Shown: positions 55,226-64,000, numbered from the stretch's first letter. The stretch: 64,000 nt of DNA from Flavobacteriales bacterium (GCA_016124845.1 WGMW01000010.1:44779-108778); one strand, 5' to 3'. Numbers and translations: made by a program. Notes: generated by a model not told the origin, from the letters alone.

Positions 55226-55234
55226 GCAAATGTA
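55226..55234 (-). promoter_or_regulatory. -7 promoter box of the sdh operon
   Basis: TACATTTGC on the minus strand, exact TAnnTTTGC match, 45 nt upstream of sdhC. It would also drive the ATPase/nuclease cassette. Confidence 0.6.
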
Positions 55235-55325
55235 ACATCTGCGATTTTCAGCGGTTTTCAATCTTTGCTATTTAGAACGATTCTTAATAAAGGCCGGTCA
55301 AATTTGCTTCGATTTGCGAATACCC

Positions 55326-55334
55326 TACATTTGG
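55326..55334 (+). promoter_or_regulatory. -7 promoter box of the aminopeptidase P gene
   Basis: TACATTTGG ends 4 nt before the ATG at 55339, another very short predicted leader. Confidence 0.5.
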
Positions 55335-55338
55335 CATT

Positions 55339-56628
55339 ATGAGATACGACCGTATAGACAACGAACTCTTCATCGATAACCGAAAGCGATTTATTGAAGG
55401 AATTGTGCCACAGAGCGTGGCGGTTTTCAATAGTAATGATGTGATGCCGACCAACGCGGATGGCACTATGAAATTCAAGCAGAACAGCGACCTGTTCTAC
55501 CTTACTGGTGTCGATCAGGAAGAGTCGATCCTGGTACTCGCTCCGAATGCGCGTGATGAGCATCATCGCGAAGTGCTTTTCCTGAAAGAAACCAATGAGA
55601 CGATTGCCATTTGGGAAGGTGCCAAGCTGACCGTTGAACAGGCACAGCAGGTTTCAGGCATTCAGACGGTTTATTGGTTGAAGGATTTCAACCGCGTGTT
55701 CAATATGCTGGTCAATGAAGCCTCGCACATTTACTTGAATTCCAATGAACACGGCCGCGCCACCATTGAAGTTGAAACGCGTGATGCACGCTTTGTGAAA
55801 TGGTGCATGGAGAAATATCCGTTGCACAAGTATCGCAGATGCGCTCCCGTGATGGAACGCATCCGTGCGGTGAAATCAAAGTTTGAAGTGATGCTTTTGC
55901 AGGAGGCCTGCAACATTACCGAAAAGGGTTTCCGCAGATTGCTGGATAAGGTGAAGCCAGGCGTTTGGGAATATGAGATTGAGGCGGAACTGTGGCACGA
56001 ATTCATCCGAAACCGAGCGCAGGGATTTGCCTACGAACCGATTATCGCATCAGGCAGAAGCTCTTGTGTGTTGCATTATATTCAGAACAATCAGCAATGT
56101 AAGGATGGCGATATATTGCTCCTCGATATTGGTGCAGAGTACGCGAATTATGATGCTGATCTGTCGCGGACCATTCCTGTAAATGGTAAGTTCTCGCAAC
56201 GTCAGAGAGACGTATACAACGCGGTTCTGCGAGTTCAGAAGGCCGCGATTGAAATGCTTCGCCCGGGTACATTATTGAAGGATTACCACAAAGAAGTTGG
56301 CTTGCTGATGCAGGATGAATTGCTGAACCTGAAACTCATCGACAAGGCAGACATTCAAAACCAAGACCCGAAATGGCCTGCGTACAAGAGGTACTTCATG
56401 CACGGCACCAGCCATTTCCTTGGGTTGGACACGCATGACGTAGGAAATTGGGATGCCCCGATGCAAGAAGGAAACGTGTTCACCTGCGAACCAGGCATCT
56501 ACATTCTGGAAGAAGAGATCGGTGTTCGGATTGAAGATGATATTCTCGTGACCAAGAACGGTCCGCATAACCTCATGAAAAACATTCCGAAAGAGGTGGA
56601 GGAGATTGAGGAGTTGATGAATGGATAG
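55339..56628 (+). CDS. pepP: Xaa-Pro aminopeptidase (M24B)
   Basis: 429 residues; removes N-terminal residues before proline, cytoplasmic metallopeptidase. An aminopeptidase-P N-terminal domain (MRYDRIDNELFIDNRKRFIE, LFYLTGVDQEES) precedes a pita-bread domain with the metal ligands in LLLDIGAEYANYDADLSRTI (two Asp), HGTSHFLGLDTHD (His), CEPGIYI (Glu) and VRIEDDILVT (Glu). All five are present. Divergent from the sdh operon. Confidence 0.93.
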   Translation: MRYDRIDNELFIDNRKRFIEGIVPQSVAVFNSNDVMPTNADGTMKFKQNSDLFYLTGVDQEESILVLAPNARDEHHREVLFLKETNETIAIWEGAKLTVEQAQQVSGIQTVYWLKDFNRVFNMLVNEASHIYLNSNEHGRATIEVETRDARFVKWCMEKYPLHKYRRCAPVMERIRAVKSKFEVMLLQEACNITEKGFRRLLDKVKPGVWEYEIEAELWHEFIRNRAQGFAYEPIIASGRSSCVLHYIQNNQQCKDGDILLLDIGAEYANYDADLSRTIPVNGKFSQRQRDVYNAVLRVQKAAIEMLRPGTLLKDYHKEVGLLMQDELLNLKLIDKADIQNQDPKWPAYKRYFMHGTSHFLGLDTHDVGNWDAPMQEGNVFTCEPGIYILEEEIGVRIEDDILVTKNGPHNLMKNIPKEVEEIEELMNG

Positions 56629-56677
56629 TCTCTCGCAAAGGCACGAACACGCAAAGAGAACAATTGACAATAGAATG

Positions 56678-56766
56678 AAAATCCCCGCCTTCGGCACCCC
56701 TTTGAAAGGGGCATGGCGACAGTTCCTCCTTCAAAAGGAGGTGTCGAGGAACGAGACGGAGGATTT
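56678..56766. repeat. Interspersed double-hairpin element
   Basis: Two inner hairpins, CCCCTTTGAAAGGGG (56697-56711) and CCTCCTTCAAAAGGAGG (56725-56741), lie inside weaker outer arms (AATCCCCGCC and GGAGGATT). It fills the gap before the aminotransferase gene and belongs to the C/G-run repeat type seen at 27027 and 31394. Confidence 0.65.
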
Positions 56767-56781
56767 ATTTAAAGAATCCCA

Positions 56782-57891
56782 ATGAGCAGAAAACTATTGA
56801 TGATCCCGGGGCCGATCGAGTTCGACCCGAGTGTGATGGAGAAAATGGGTCAGCCGACCTTGAGTCATGTGGCTCCTGCATTTATTGAATCGTTTGGCCG
56901 TGCATTGGAAATGATGCGCGAGGTTTGGTTGGCACCAAGCGGACAACCATTCATCATTGCCGGTTCAGGAACCTTGGCCATGGACATGGCGGGAGCAAAT
57001 TTGATTGAGGCTGGCGATAATGTGTTGGTGGTTTCCACGGGCTATTTTGGAGAACGCTACGCGGAACTACTGAAACGCTACGGAGCGAATGTCACTTTCC
57101 TGCAATCGGAAGTGGGTGATGTCGTCCCTTACGAAACTGTTGAAGCAGAACTGAGCACGGGAAAATACAAGCTGATGACCTTCACGCATGTGGACACCTC
57201 AACAGGTGTTCTGGTAGATGCCAAGAAAATGGGCGAACTGGCACAGAAATACAACGTGATCAGCATTTTGGATGGCGTTTGTTCGGTTGCTGGAGAAGAG
57301 ATCCGACAGGAAGAATGGGGAATTGATGTGGTGGTCACGGCATCGCAAAAAGCTGTTGGTGTTCCGCCCGGGTTGGCGCTTTTGGTAGCTTCAGAAAAAG
57401 CCATGAACGTTTGGAAAAACCGCAAAACTCCAGTTGGCAATTATTACTGCGATTGGAGTTTGTGGCTGCCGATCATGCAGGCTTATGAGGGCCGAAAACC
57501 CTCTTACTTCGCAACACCTCCGGTCAACCTCATTCAAGCATTGGAAAGAAGCTGTGAATTGATGCTGGAAGAAGGAATGGATCCGCGCTTTGCTCGCCAC
57601 AAACGATTAGCGCAGAAATTCCGCGATGAAATGCGCTCGCTTGGACTTTCGTTCATTCCAAAATCGGAAGAAATAACGGCCAATACCCTTTCAGCCCCTT
57701 ATTATCCTGAAGGGGTAATTGGAGGTGAATTCTTAGGAAAGGTGGGGGAGAACGGAGTGGTTATCGCTGGTGGTCTGCTACCATCACACAAAACCCAATA
57801 TTTCCGCGTTGGCCACATGGGAATTGTGAATGATGAGCATATTGAGCAAACGGTTGGGGCGATAAAAACTGCGTTGCGGGTCGTTGCCTGA
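56782..57891 (+). CDS. Class V aminotransferase (alanine-glyoxylate/serine-pyruvate type)
   Basis: 369 residues. PLP-dependent aminotransferase of the AGXT family: N-terminal LLMIPGPIEFDP, the cofactor-phosphate region FIIAGSGTLAMDMAG, the PLP Asp in SILDGVCSVAGEEI and the Schiff-base lysine in VVTASQKAVGVPPG. Likely reaction: alanine plus glyoxylate, or serine plus pyruvate; the exact pair cannot be read from the sequence. The stop directly abuts the convergent gene at 57892. Confidence 0.9.
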   Translation: MSRKLLMIPGPIEFDPSVMEKMGQPTLSHVAPAFIESFGRALEMMREVWLAPSGQPFIIAGSGTLAMDMAGANLIEAGDNVLVVSTGYFGERYAELLKRYGANVTFLQSEVGDVVPYETVEAELSTGKYKLMTFTHVDTSTGVLVDAKKMGELAQKYNVISILDGVCSVAGEEIRQEEWGIDVVVTASQKAVGVPPGLALLVASEKAMNVWKNRKTPVGNYYCDWSLWLPIMQAYEGRKPSYFATPPVNLIQALERSCELMLEEGMDPRFARHKRLAQKFRDEMRSLGLSFIPKSEEITANTLSAPYYPEGVIGGEFLGKVGENGVVIAGGLLPSHKTQYFRVGHMGIVNDEHIEQTVGAIKTALRVVA

Positions 57892-58719
57892 TCACTGCCC
57901 GTACATGTCCTTCAACTTCTCCATGTCCACATCCTTGTACATCTTTTCGCAGTCTTCGATGAGACCACCTTTCCTGTTGCTACCGCAGCCAACGAAGTAA
58001 AACACAACCCCCACATTCACATCAAAGAATCCATCTTTGAACTTCGGGTTTCCGCGCATTTTGCCAGGTGTTGAGACGCTTCCGGGATCGCTGTAAAAGT
58101 CCCTATTGGCGTCTCCGGTAGGAGCAATGTAGTTTCCGCTCACATCATCCAAGTAATCGGTTATGGTCCAATGGTAAAGCACCTCGCCCTTCAGCCCCCA
58201 ACGGCAGTTGATCTGGTATTTCAAGCCAAGTCCTGTTGGGATGCTGACCGTCCAATTGGAATATGCGACACCTTCGGTCTGAAGCGGACGTAGCGCCACG
58301 CCATCGCGTTTAGGTTCAAAATTCAACGCACTTACCCCTGCGGTGATGTATGGCAGGAACTTCCATTTATCGTTTGGCAGAATGTCGAACGTGCCACGAA
58401 GACCGATCTCATGCACCAGCGAACGGAAACGCAGGTCACGGTTTTTCCTCCAAGCAGCCGCAGCAAATTGGTCGCTCGCGGTTATCTCGCCCAGCGTATA
58501 GTTGAGTTGCAGCCCCCAACGTCTGGTGATCTGCCAATGAAGCCCTGCATCCACCGTCCAGCGCATGGTGGCCGGATGCGGCCACAGATGCTCCTGAAGG
58601 TCGCCACTGTAAAACATGGTTCCTACCCCAACAAACACCCCCAACTTGCCTTGGGCATTCGCTTCTTCGGTAAACGAAATGATGAATAGGGCGATAACAA
58701 TTGGAAGGAAACGTTTCAT
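57892..58719 (-). CDS. DUF6089-type outer-membrane beta-barrel protein
   Basis: 275 residues. Signal peptide (LPIVIALFIISFTEEANAQ), then alternating amphipathic strands with aromatic girdles (FVGVGTMFYSGDLQEH, WGLQLNYTLGEI, YQINCRWGLKGEVLYHW), consistent with an eight-stranded barrel. It resembles the DUF6089/PorG-like group linked to the T9SS outer-membrane complex. A hydrophilic tail with Cys residues (FVGCGSNRKGGLIEDCEKMY) follows. Specific role inferred. Confidence 0.7.
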   Translation of the reverse strand: MKRFLPIVIALFIISFTEEANAQGKLGVFVGVGTMFYSGDLQEHLWPHPATMRWTVDAGLHWQITRRWGLQLNYTLGEITASDQFAAAAWRKNRDLRFRSLVHEIGLRGTFDILPNDKWKFLPYITAGVSALNFEPKRDGVALRPLQTEGVAYSNWTVSIPTGLGLKYQINCRWGLKGEVLYHWTITDYLDDVSGNYIAPTGDANRDFYSDPGSVSTPGKMRGNPKFKDGFFDVNVGVVFYFVGCGSNRKGGLIEDCEKMYKDVDMEKLKDMYGQ

Positions 58720-58767
58720 GGCTGGTTGGTCAGATACTTAGAACGGGCGGTTGTTGTGCGTAGTATG

Positions 58768-58776
58768 TACTTTTGA
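58768..58776 (+). promoter_or_regulatory. -7 promoter box of the 58795 hydrolase
   Basis: TACTTTTGA fits TAnnTTTG, 18 nt upstream of the TTG start. Confidence 0.5.
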
Positions 58777-58794
58777 CGGCCTCACAAAATTAGG

Positions 58795-59583
58795 TTGCGA
58801 AAGTCGGTACGGCATAAAGGTGTTGATGTGGTTTATTCACAACGTAGCGTTGGCGAAACCGTGCTGCTGTTACATGGTTTTTTGGAAGAGCGCGGCATGT
58901 GGAACAATTACGCTGATGAGTTAAGCAAGAACTACAACGTAATTGCGGTGGATCTTCTTGGGCAAGGCGAAACGGGAAGTATCGGTTACGTGCATTCCAT
59001 GGAAGACCACGCTGCGGCCGTGGCTGCGGTGCTTGATACGGAGACTGTGGAAAGCTTCACGGTTGTCGGTCATTCGATGGGCGGTTATGTGGCGTTGGCG
59101 TTGGCCGAGCTGCTTCCAGCCAAAATCCAAAAATTAGTTCTGTTCCATTCTACCGCTTACCCCGATTCTGAAGAACGCAAGAAAGACCGCGAGCGCGTGA
59201 TCGACCTTGTGAAACGAAACAAGGGTGTTTATGTGCGAACCGTCATCCCTTCGCTGTTTGCCGAGCATTCGCGAACAGAACTGAAAGATGAGATCCAAGA
59301 CATTATTGACATTGCGAATGGTTTTACTGAGCAGGGAATTGTTGCTAACATCCGCGGCATGATGGAACGGAAGGACCGCTCAGCCATCCTCAAGAGTATA
59401 TCTTTCCCAAAATTGATCCTGCATGGCGAACTGGATTCGGTGATCCCGACCGAAAGTGTAGAGAAATTAGCTGCGCTGAATTCAAATATTTCGCTTCAGG
59501 TGGTGAGCAACATCGGCCACATGGGACATTTGGAAGCTCCCGAAAAATGTCTCCGAATCCTTTCTGATTTTATTGCGAACTGA
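58795..59583 (+). CDS. Alpha/beta-fold hydrolase
   Basis: 262 residues from a TTG start; no in-frame ATG precedes the fold, and the promoter box supports this start. Catalytic elements: LLLHGFLEE (oxyanion), the nucleophile Ser in VVGHSMGGYVAL, Asp in HGELDSVIP and His in GHMGHLEAPE. It is a cytoplasmic esterase/hydrolase of the MhpC/BioH-like group, substrate unknown. Its stop overlaps the start of the next gene by 1 nt. Confidence 0.88.
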   Translation: MRKSVRHKGVDVVYSQRSVGETVLLLHGFLEERGMWNNYADELSKNYNVIAVDLLGQGETGSIGYVHSMEDHAAAVAAVLDTETVESFTVVGHSMGGYVALALAELLPAKIQKLVLFHSTAYPDSEERKKDRERVIDLVKRNKGVYVRTVIPSLFAEHSRTELKDEIQDIIDIANGFTEQGIVANIRGMMERKDRSAILKSISFPKLILHGELDSVIPTESVEKLAALNSNISLQVVSNIGHMGHLEAPEKCLRILSDFIAN

Positions 59584-60068
59584 TGGCAGAGGAATTGAAA
59601 ATAACGGCCTCGGCCAACCGCAAGGAAATGTACGACCAACTCCTTCCGCAAATAGAAGTACTTGTAGAAGGTGAGCCATCACTTGTGGCCAATCTCGCCA
59701 ACGTGGCTGCCGCATTGCGCCAAACATTCGGGTTCTTTTGGGTGGGGTTTTATTTGGTCGATGGCCGAGAACTGGTGCTCGGGCCCTTTCAGGGCGACAT
59801 TGCCTGCACGCGAATCCGTTTTGGAAAAGGTGTTTGCGGCACTTCGTGGAAGAAGAAAAAGACCGTTATCGTTCCGAATGTGGATGAATTTCCAGGCCAC
59901 ATCGCATGCAGTTCCGCATCCCGTTCCGAGATCGTAGTTCCGATCATTTCCAATGAAACCGTAGTTGCCGTTCTGGATGTGGACAGCGACAGATTGGATG
60001 ATTTCAGTGAGGTGGACAAGCTCGGTCTGGAACCGATCGCAAAGCTTCTAATTCCATTTTTCGGATGA
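59583..60068 (+). CDS. msrC: Free methionine-(R)-sulfoxide reductase (GAF domain)
   Basis: 161 residues forming one GAF domain. The three cysteines C75 (DIACTRI), C85 (KGVCGT) and C109 (HIACSS) have exactly the spacing of the catalytic and resolving cysteines of the E. coli enzyme, which reduces free methionine-R-sulfoxide. FFWVGFYLVDG and VPIISNETVVAVLDVDS are typical. Translationally coupled to the hydrolase upstream; its end overlaps the next start by 4 nt. Confidence 0.92.
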   Translation: MAEELKITASANRKEMYDQLLPQIEVLVEGEPSLVANLANVAAALRQTFGFFWVGFYLVDGRELVLGPFQGDIACTRIRFGKGVCGTSWKKKKTVIVPNVDEFPGHIACSSASRSEIVVPIISNETVVAVLDVDSDRLDDFSEVDKLGLEPIAKLLIPFFG

Positions 60069-61819
60069 GAAGAACGCTGCGCTACATAGCCATTCTGATG
60101 CTGTTCGGTTGTGCTCAGCAGGTAGCACCAACGGGCGGCCCGAAGGATGAAACGCCCCCGAAGATCCTGAAGGAAATTCCAGCCAACCTTTCCCCCGATT
60201 TCAATGCCAAGCAGATCATCATTTTCTTCGATGAGTTCATTCAGTTGAAATCAACCTCAGAGCAAGTGGTCATCTCGCCACCTATGCTGCAACCTCCCAC
60301 TTACCAGCTGAAGCAGAAATCGTTGGTGGTGAAATTTCAGCAGGAACTGGCTCCGAACACGACTTACACCATCAACTTCGGTGAGGCCATTGCCGACAAC
60401 AACGAGGGCAACTTTCTTGAAAACTACACCTACGTTTTCAGCACCGGTGCGCATCTCGATAGCATGCAGGTGAAAGGACGATTGATCGATGCGCTGACCG
60501 GAGACCCTGAACCGGATGCGCTCGTCATGCTTTACAAAAACAATAACGATTCGCTGCCGCTGGATACAATTCCGGATTACTTCACGCGAACGCTGGAGGA
60601 CGGCACGTTCCACATCAAGAACGTGGCGGACCGGCCGTTCAAGATCTTCGCTCTGAAAGATGAAAACGCCAACTATCGGTTCGATGTCCCGACCGAGAAG
60701 ATCGGATTCATCGACTCGCTCATTCTGCCTTTTACTCCGCCAGTGCCTGTTGCGGCAGACACAACCGCAACCGATTCTCTGAAGGTCGATTCCATCCCAA
60801 CGGACACGTTGAGTTCGCTTAAAAAGTCTGGTGGAAAAGCGATTCCTTCGTATGAGATGCGCATGTTCGTGGAAGAAGACACGACACAATTCCTTAAAAA
60901 GGGTTACTGCGATTATTATGGCAAGCTGGTTTTCATTTACAATCGACCTGTAGAGGATTTCGAAATCAAAATAGATGGCGTTGAGTTCAAGAAGCAATGG
61001 AATTTGGAGGATTTCAGCGCTTACCGCGATACGATAAACGTCTGGACTACCGATGTGGTGCCAGACACCATGAAGCTGTTGGTGACCGCAGACAACCACC
61101 CACGAGATACGGTGGAACTGACCATGAAACCGCGAACGAATGAGGTTGAAGTGAAACATACCTCCAAGGGAAAAGGCGCCAAGAAACTACAGGGCGAAAA
61201 GTTTGCGCTCACCGCCCAATTCCAACCTCCTGCCGGACGTTCGCCAAAACCGGGTGGTGCACTTACTTTGGTTTGGAATCATCCCGTCATCGGAACCGAC
61301 CTTTCAAGAGTGAAACTGTATGAAGATTCGGTGCGGGTGATGTATGATATCGAAGCGCGCGATGCCGCCCTGCGCAAATTCAGCATCCGCTATCCCTGGA
61401 AAAAGGACCATAATTACCGCCTTTTGGTACTCGATAGCGCTTTCACCGATCTCTACGGACTTCAAAACGACAGCATCGAAACCAGTTTCAAAGGCACGGA
61501 CAAGGAAATGTTCGGTGAGCTCAGTTTGAAGATCACCGAACAACCGCAAACTCAACTGTTGGTGGAGTTGCTCAATTCTTCCAACGTGATTCTCGATGGT
61601 CGCGCCATCTCTAAAAAGGAAACCATCATGTTCGAGAAACTCGATCCCGGCAAGTACAATCTTCAGGTGGTTACCGATCTCAACAGAAATGGTAAATGGG
61701 ATAGCGGCCGTTATTCGGAAAAGCGCCAGCCAGAACCCATCAAGATCATCCAGCAGGGAGCGGAAGTGCGGCAGAATTGGAACTTCGAGCTGGAGTGGAA
61801 CCCGAACGAAACGCAGTAA
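60065..61819 (+). CDS. Lipoprotein with N-terminal Ig-like (Big_5) domain
   Basis: 584 residues. Lipoprotein signal with lipobox LFGC (C16), followed by APTGGPKDETPPKI, then an Ig-like Big_5 domain (about 32-130; IIIFFDEFIQL, TTYTINFGEAIADNNEGN). The rest is several beta-sandwich-like regions with no motif I know; a carboxypeptidase-regulatory-like segment may lie near 135-215. Probably an outer-membrane surface lipoprotein of the conserved Bacteroidota family. Overlaps the msrC stop by 4 nt, so it is in the same operon. Confidence 0.78.
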   Translation: MRRTLRYIAILMLFGCAQQVAPTGGPKDETPPKILKEIPANLSPDFNAKQIIIFFDEFIQLKSTSEQVVISPPMLQPPTYQLKQKSLVVKFQQELAPNTTYTINFGEAIADNNEGNFLENYTYVFSTGAHLDSMQVKGRLIDALTGDPEPDALVMLYKNNNDSLPLDTIPDYFTRTLEDGTFHIKNVADRPFKIFALKDENANYRFDVPTEKIGFIDSLILPFTPPVPVAADTTATDSLKVDSIPTDTLSSLKKSGGKAIPSYEMRMFVEEDTTQFLKKGYCDYYGKLVFIYNRPVEDFEIKIDGVEFKKQWNLEDFSAYRDTINVWTTDVVPDTMKLLVTADNHPRDTVELTMKPRTNEVEVKHTSKGKGAKKLQGEKFALTAQFQPPAGRSPKPGGALTLVWNHPVIGTDLSRVKLYEDSVRVMYDIEARDAALRKFSIRYPWKKDHNYRLLVLDSAFTDLYGLQNDSIETSFKGTDKEMFGELSLKITEQPQTQLLVELLNSSNVILDGRAISKKETIMFEKLDPGKYNLQVVTDLNRNGKWDSGRYSEKRQPEPIKIIQQGAEVRQNWNFELEWNPNETQ

Positions 61820-61833
61820 CGAGCGGCTTCATC

Positions 61834-61842
61834 TATATTTGC
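61834..61842 (+). promoter_or_regulatory. -7 promoter box of the 61859 gene
   Basis: TATATTTGC, exact consensus, 16 nt upstream of the ATG and downstream of the lipoprotein stop. Confidence 0.6.
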
Positions 61843-61858
61843 CGCGCCAATTGAACAC

Positions 61859-62626
61859 ATGAAGAAGCTTCTACTTGCGCTTTTCCTAACACTCAGTTTC
61901 GGAGCATCCTTTGCTCAGAATACTGACCAGACCGTGGCGGATGAAAAGCCGAAGAAGAAAAGACGCATGCCATCCACGCGCGAAATGGTGCTGCTCAACT
62001 TCAATTTCGATAGCTGGCTGAACACGCCATCGACCGTCAAACCCAAATGGTTTGCTTCGCGGGGCGTGGACGTGGCCGTACTTTACGACTACGTGATCGC
62101 CAAAAGCACTTTCAGTCTCGGTTTGGGCGTGGGGTTCAATTCGCACAACATTCAAATGGAAGCCTTCCCAATTGAATATCAGGTGAAGGACAATGGTCGA
62201 GCGAACACGGAAACGCACTCCTACACCATGCTCGACCCGAAGTTCTTCGATGGCCAGAAGATCACGGTGAATAAGATCTCTACCAATTTCATCGACATTC
62301 CATTTGAGGTCCGATTCCGTTCAAAATCCCCAGCAGACAGGAAGAAACTCACGGCAGCCATCGGTTTCAAGATCGGTTGGTTGGTGCAGAGCCACACCAA
62401 GACCAAGGTAGATGAAGACTACTATTATCAGGGTGTCAATTTCGGCCGTAAGGTGAAAACCTACGACATTCCCAACCTGACAAAATTCCGATACGGAGTT
62501 TCTGCCCGCATCGGCTACGCGAATTACTACGTTAGCTTCTTCTACTCACTCACGCCACTTTTTGTAAAAGGCAAAGGAACCGAGGCCACACCCATTTCAA
62601 TTGGTATTGGCGTAAGTCCTTTTTAA
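61859..62626 (+). CDS. Outer-membrane beta-barrel protein (PorT-like)
   Basis: 255 residues. Signal peptide (LLLALFLTLSFGASFAQ), a basic linker (KPKKKRRMPSTR), then strands ending in aromatic residues (VGFNSHNIQM, FRYGVSARIGYANYYVSFFY, PISIGIGVSPF). It matches the PorT/porin-type OmpW-like barrels of Bacteroidota in size. PorT is part of the T9SS assembly, but many paralogues are not, so a T9SS role is only possible here. Confidence 0.7.
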   Translation: MKKLLLALFLTLSFGASFAQNTDQTVADEKPKKKRRMPSTREMVLLNFNFDSWLNTPSTVKPKWFASRGVDVAVLYDYVIAKSTFSLGLGVGFNSHNIQMEAFPIEYQVKDNGRANTETHSYTMLDPKFFDGQKITVNKISTNFIDIPFEVRFRSKSPADRKKLTAAIGFKIGWLVQSHTKTKVDEDYYYQGVNFGRKVKTYDIPNLTKFRYGVSARIGYANYYVSFFYSLTPLFVKGKGTEATPISIGIGVSPF

Positions 62627-62634
62627 ATTAGGGG

Positions 62635-63480
62635 ATGCTTAAACTGCGTCCTGCTCTCATTTTACTTGTTTCGGTCACTGTTTTACTGGTCGGCTGTTTT
62701 CACCTTCTGCCAAAAGGAACGGATGTTCACTTGAACGAAAGCTATGGCCCTGATCAACGGAACAAACTCGACATGTATCTGCCCGATGTCCGCGATACAT
62801 CCACCAAAACCGTTATGCTTATACATGGTGGTGCTTGGGTGGCAGGCGATAAGGGTGGCGCTGAACTCAAAGATGTCCGAAATCAGCTTTTAGAGGCCGG
62901 ATATGCCGTTGCCAGTATGAATTACCGCTACGCATGTGGCGACTACCATAAGCAGATGGAAGACGTGGGAAATGCGCTGAATCATATTGTAGCTCACGCT
63001 GATGGCTGGAAAATCGGTTCATCGCGCTTTGCGCTGATGGGATACAGTGCAGGAGGCCATTTGGCACTCTTGTATGCACATGTCTTCGATGAACAGAACC
63101 TCGTGCAAACGGTGATCTCGAATGTAGGCCCTACCGACCTGACGGATTCACTGTTCCGTCAATACGCTGCCAATTACAACCTCAGTTGGACATTGGAACA
63201 ACTCATCGGTGCTACGTATGAAGAAGATTCTTCGCTTTATGCCGAAGCAAGCCCACTTTTCAACTGGTCTGATTGTCCCACGTTACTCATCTATGGCGGA
63301 ATGGACGACCTCGTTCCGGAGGAGCAGGGAGTTGCCATGTTTGACACCCTGATGGTAAATGGTGTCATCACCGACACAATCATCCCTATTCAGGGAACCC
63401 ATAATGTTTACGGCCCGAATAACATCTACAAGCAGCGGGTAGACCAACGGGTTTTGGATTGGTTGCAAAACCACCTTTAA
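62635..63480 (+). CDS. Alpha/beta hydrolase lipoprotein (carboxylesterase-like)
   Basis: 281 residues. Lipobox LLVGC (C21). The hydrolase core follows: oxyanion HGGAWVAG, nucleophile GYSAGGHLAL, Asp in YGGMDDLVP and His in GTHNVYG. It resembles BD-FAE/carboxylesterase-type enzymes with HGG motifs, attached to the envelope. Starts 8 nt after the barrel gene, probably in one operon. Substrate unknown. Confidence 0.88.
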   Translation: MLKLRPALILLVSVTVLLVGCFHLLPKGTDVHLNESYGPDQRNKLDMYLPDVRDTSTKTVMLIHGGAWVAGDKGGAELKDVRNQLLEAGYAVASMNYRYACGDYHKQMEDVGNALNHIVAHADGWKIGSSRFALMGYSAGGHLALLYAHVFDEQNLVQTVISNVGPTDLTDSLFRQYAANYNLSWTLEQLIGATYEEDSSLYAEASPLFNWSDCPTLLIYGGMDDLVPEEQGVAMFDTLMVNGVITDTIIPIQGTHNVYGPNNIYKQRVDQRVLDWLQNHL

Positions 63481-63768
63481 TCGAATCGTTGTTCGTCATT
63501 TTCTTTATTGAACCACTCTCTATAGCTTTTTCAGCATTATAGAGAAACAATCTTGTTTAACTAAAGACTCACTATTATTTGATTAAAGGATCAAATACTG
63601 AACTCCAATTATCATTTTATTCCTTGCCATGTTCAAACATCAATTCAGTTATAAATAATACTTATGTTACACCTAAATGCTTTCAACATTATACACTTTA
63701 ATGACACATTAGTTATATTTTTATACTTTTGTTTCAATTTATTTAGAATTTCGTGAATTCAATCGATA
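63481..63768. other. AT-rich upstream region of the right-edge gene
   Basis: This 288-nt gap is much more AT-rich than the rest of the window and holds no gene. TACTTTTGT at 63724-63732 is a good -7 box for the gene at 63769, leaving a 36-nt leader. Confidence 0.5.
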
Positions 63769-64000
63769 ATGAATAGATTTTACCTTATTACTATTACAGT
63801 ATTATTCTCTGTGCCCCAGTTGTTTGCTCAGAACGTAGGGGTGGACGTATCGACCCCTGTACAGAAGCTTGATGTCGCGGGCGGTCTGCGTATCGGCAGC
63901 ACCTCCAACGGGGTGGCAGGTTCCATGCGATGGGACGGTACCAACTTCCAGGTGCATGACGGTTCCCAATGGATCACCTTCGGGGCGGGGACAGACCATG
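63769..64000 (+). CDS. Secreted surface/tail-fibre-like protein, N-terminal part (3' truncated)
   Basis: The ATG at 63769 opens a frame running off the right edge (77 residues visible). A signal peptide (LITITVLFSVPQLFAQ) is followed by VGVDVSTPVQKLDVAGGLRI and MRWDGTNFQVHDGSQWI, the typical start of large Bacteroidota surface proteins with collar or fibre-like repeats, often ending in a chaperone (S74) or T9SS domain; the C-terminus is outside the window. The coding part is GC-rich while the region before it is very AT-rich. Confidence 0.75.
   Translation, partial: MNRFYLITITVLFSVPQLFAQNVGVDVSTPVQKLDVAGGLRIGSTSNGVAGSMRWDGTNFQVHDGSQWITFGAGTDH

Overview
The window is a stretch of chromosome from a Bacteroidota organism, most likely of Flavobacteriales/Cryomorphaceae type. 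Evidence: T9SS-type C-terminal sorting domains on secreted proteins, a PorW/SprE-like lipoprotein, SpoIIE phosphatases fused to TPR or propeller sensors, a fused MurF-alanine racemase, a DUF6089-type outer-membrane protein, and many promoters with the Bacteroidota -7 box TAnnTTTG. No rRNA, tRNA or CRISPR array was recognised. Both edges cut genes (a YfhO-like membrane protein on the left, a secreted surface protein on the right).

Layout. 1-5.1 kb: end of a YfhO-like protein, a GT2 glycosyltransferase and RNase R. 5.4-12.4 kb: an accessory block with a single-chain restriction-modification enzyme (nuclease + N6-adenine methylase + two target-recognition domains, AloI/CjeI-like), a small membrane-anchored protein, a small HTH protein, a ten-unit 21-bp tandem repeat and two unassigned proteins. 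12.5-16.7 kb: two secreted T9SS cargo proteins. 16.8-17.3 kb: a broken toxin-antitoxin module flanked by a duplicated purF 3' end. 17.3-32.2 kb: mostly housekeeping (purF, ald, yjdM, thiL, typA, gmk, nadD, csp, purQ), with a TPR-SpoIIE phosphatase, a hybrid histidine kinase and a possible degenerate subtilase. 32.4-39.4 kb: a GH1 beta-glucosidase and two tandem SpoIIE phosphatases. 39.4-50 kb: tdk, murF-alr, a TMTC-like membrane protein, porW/sprE, an M23 peptidase and a T9SS cargo protein. 50-55.2 kb: the succinate dehydrogenase operon sdhC-sdhA-sdhB, split between sdhA and sdhB by a two-gene cassette (ABC-type AAA ATPase + small PD-(D/E)XK protein). 55.3-64 kb: aminopeptidase P, an aminotransferase, free-methionine sulfoxide reductase, hydrolases and envelope proteins.

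The best candidate for an undescribed system is the ATPase/nuclease pair at 50789-52470. It overlaps by 4 nt, has visibly lower GC than the sdh genes, and sits inside a core metabolic operon without breaking its tight spacing. Its make-up (ABC-type ATPase plus small nuclease) resembles Septu, PARIS and OLD-type anti-phage systems, but the effector is neither HNH nor TOPRIM. Secondary leads are the 21-bp array, the purF-end duplication around the TA remnant, and a 36-bp perfect palindrome overlapping the thiL promoter.

All functional calls come from reading motifs by eye. No database search was run.
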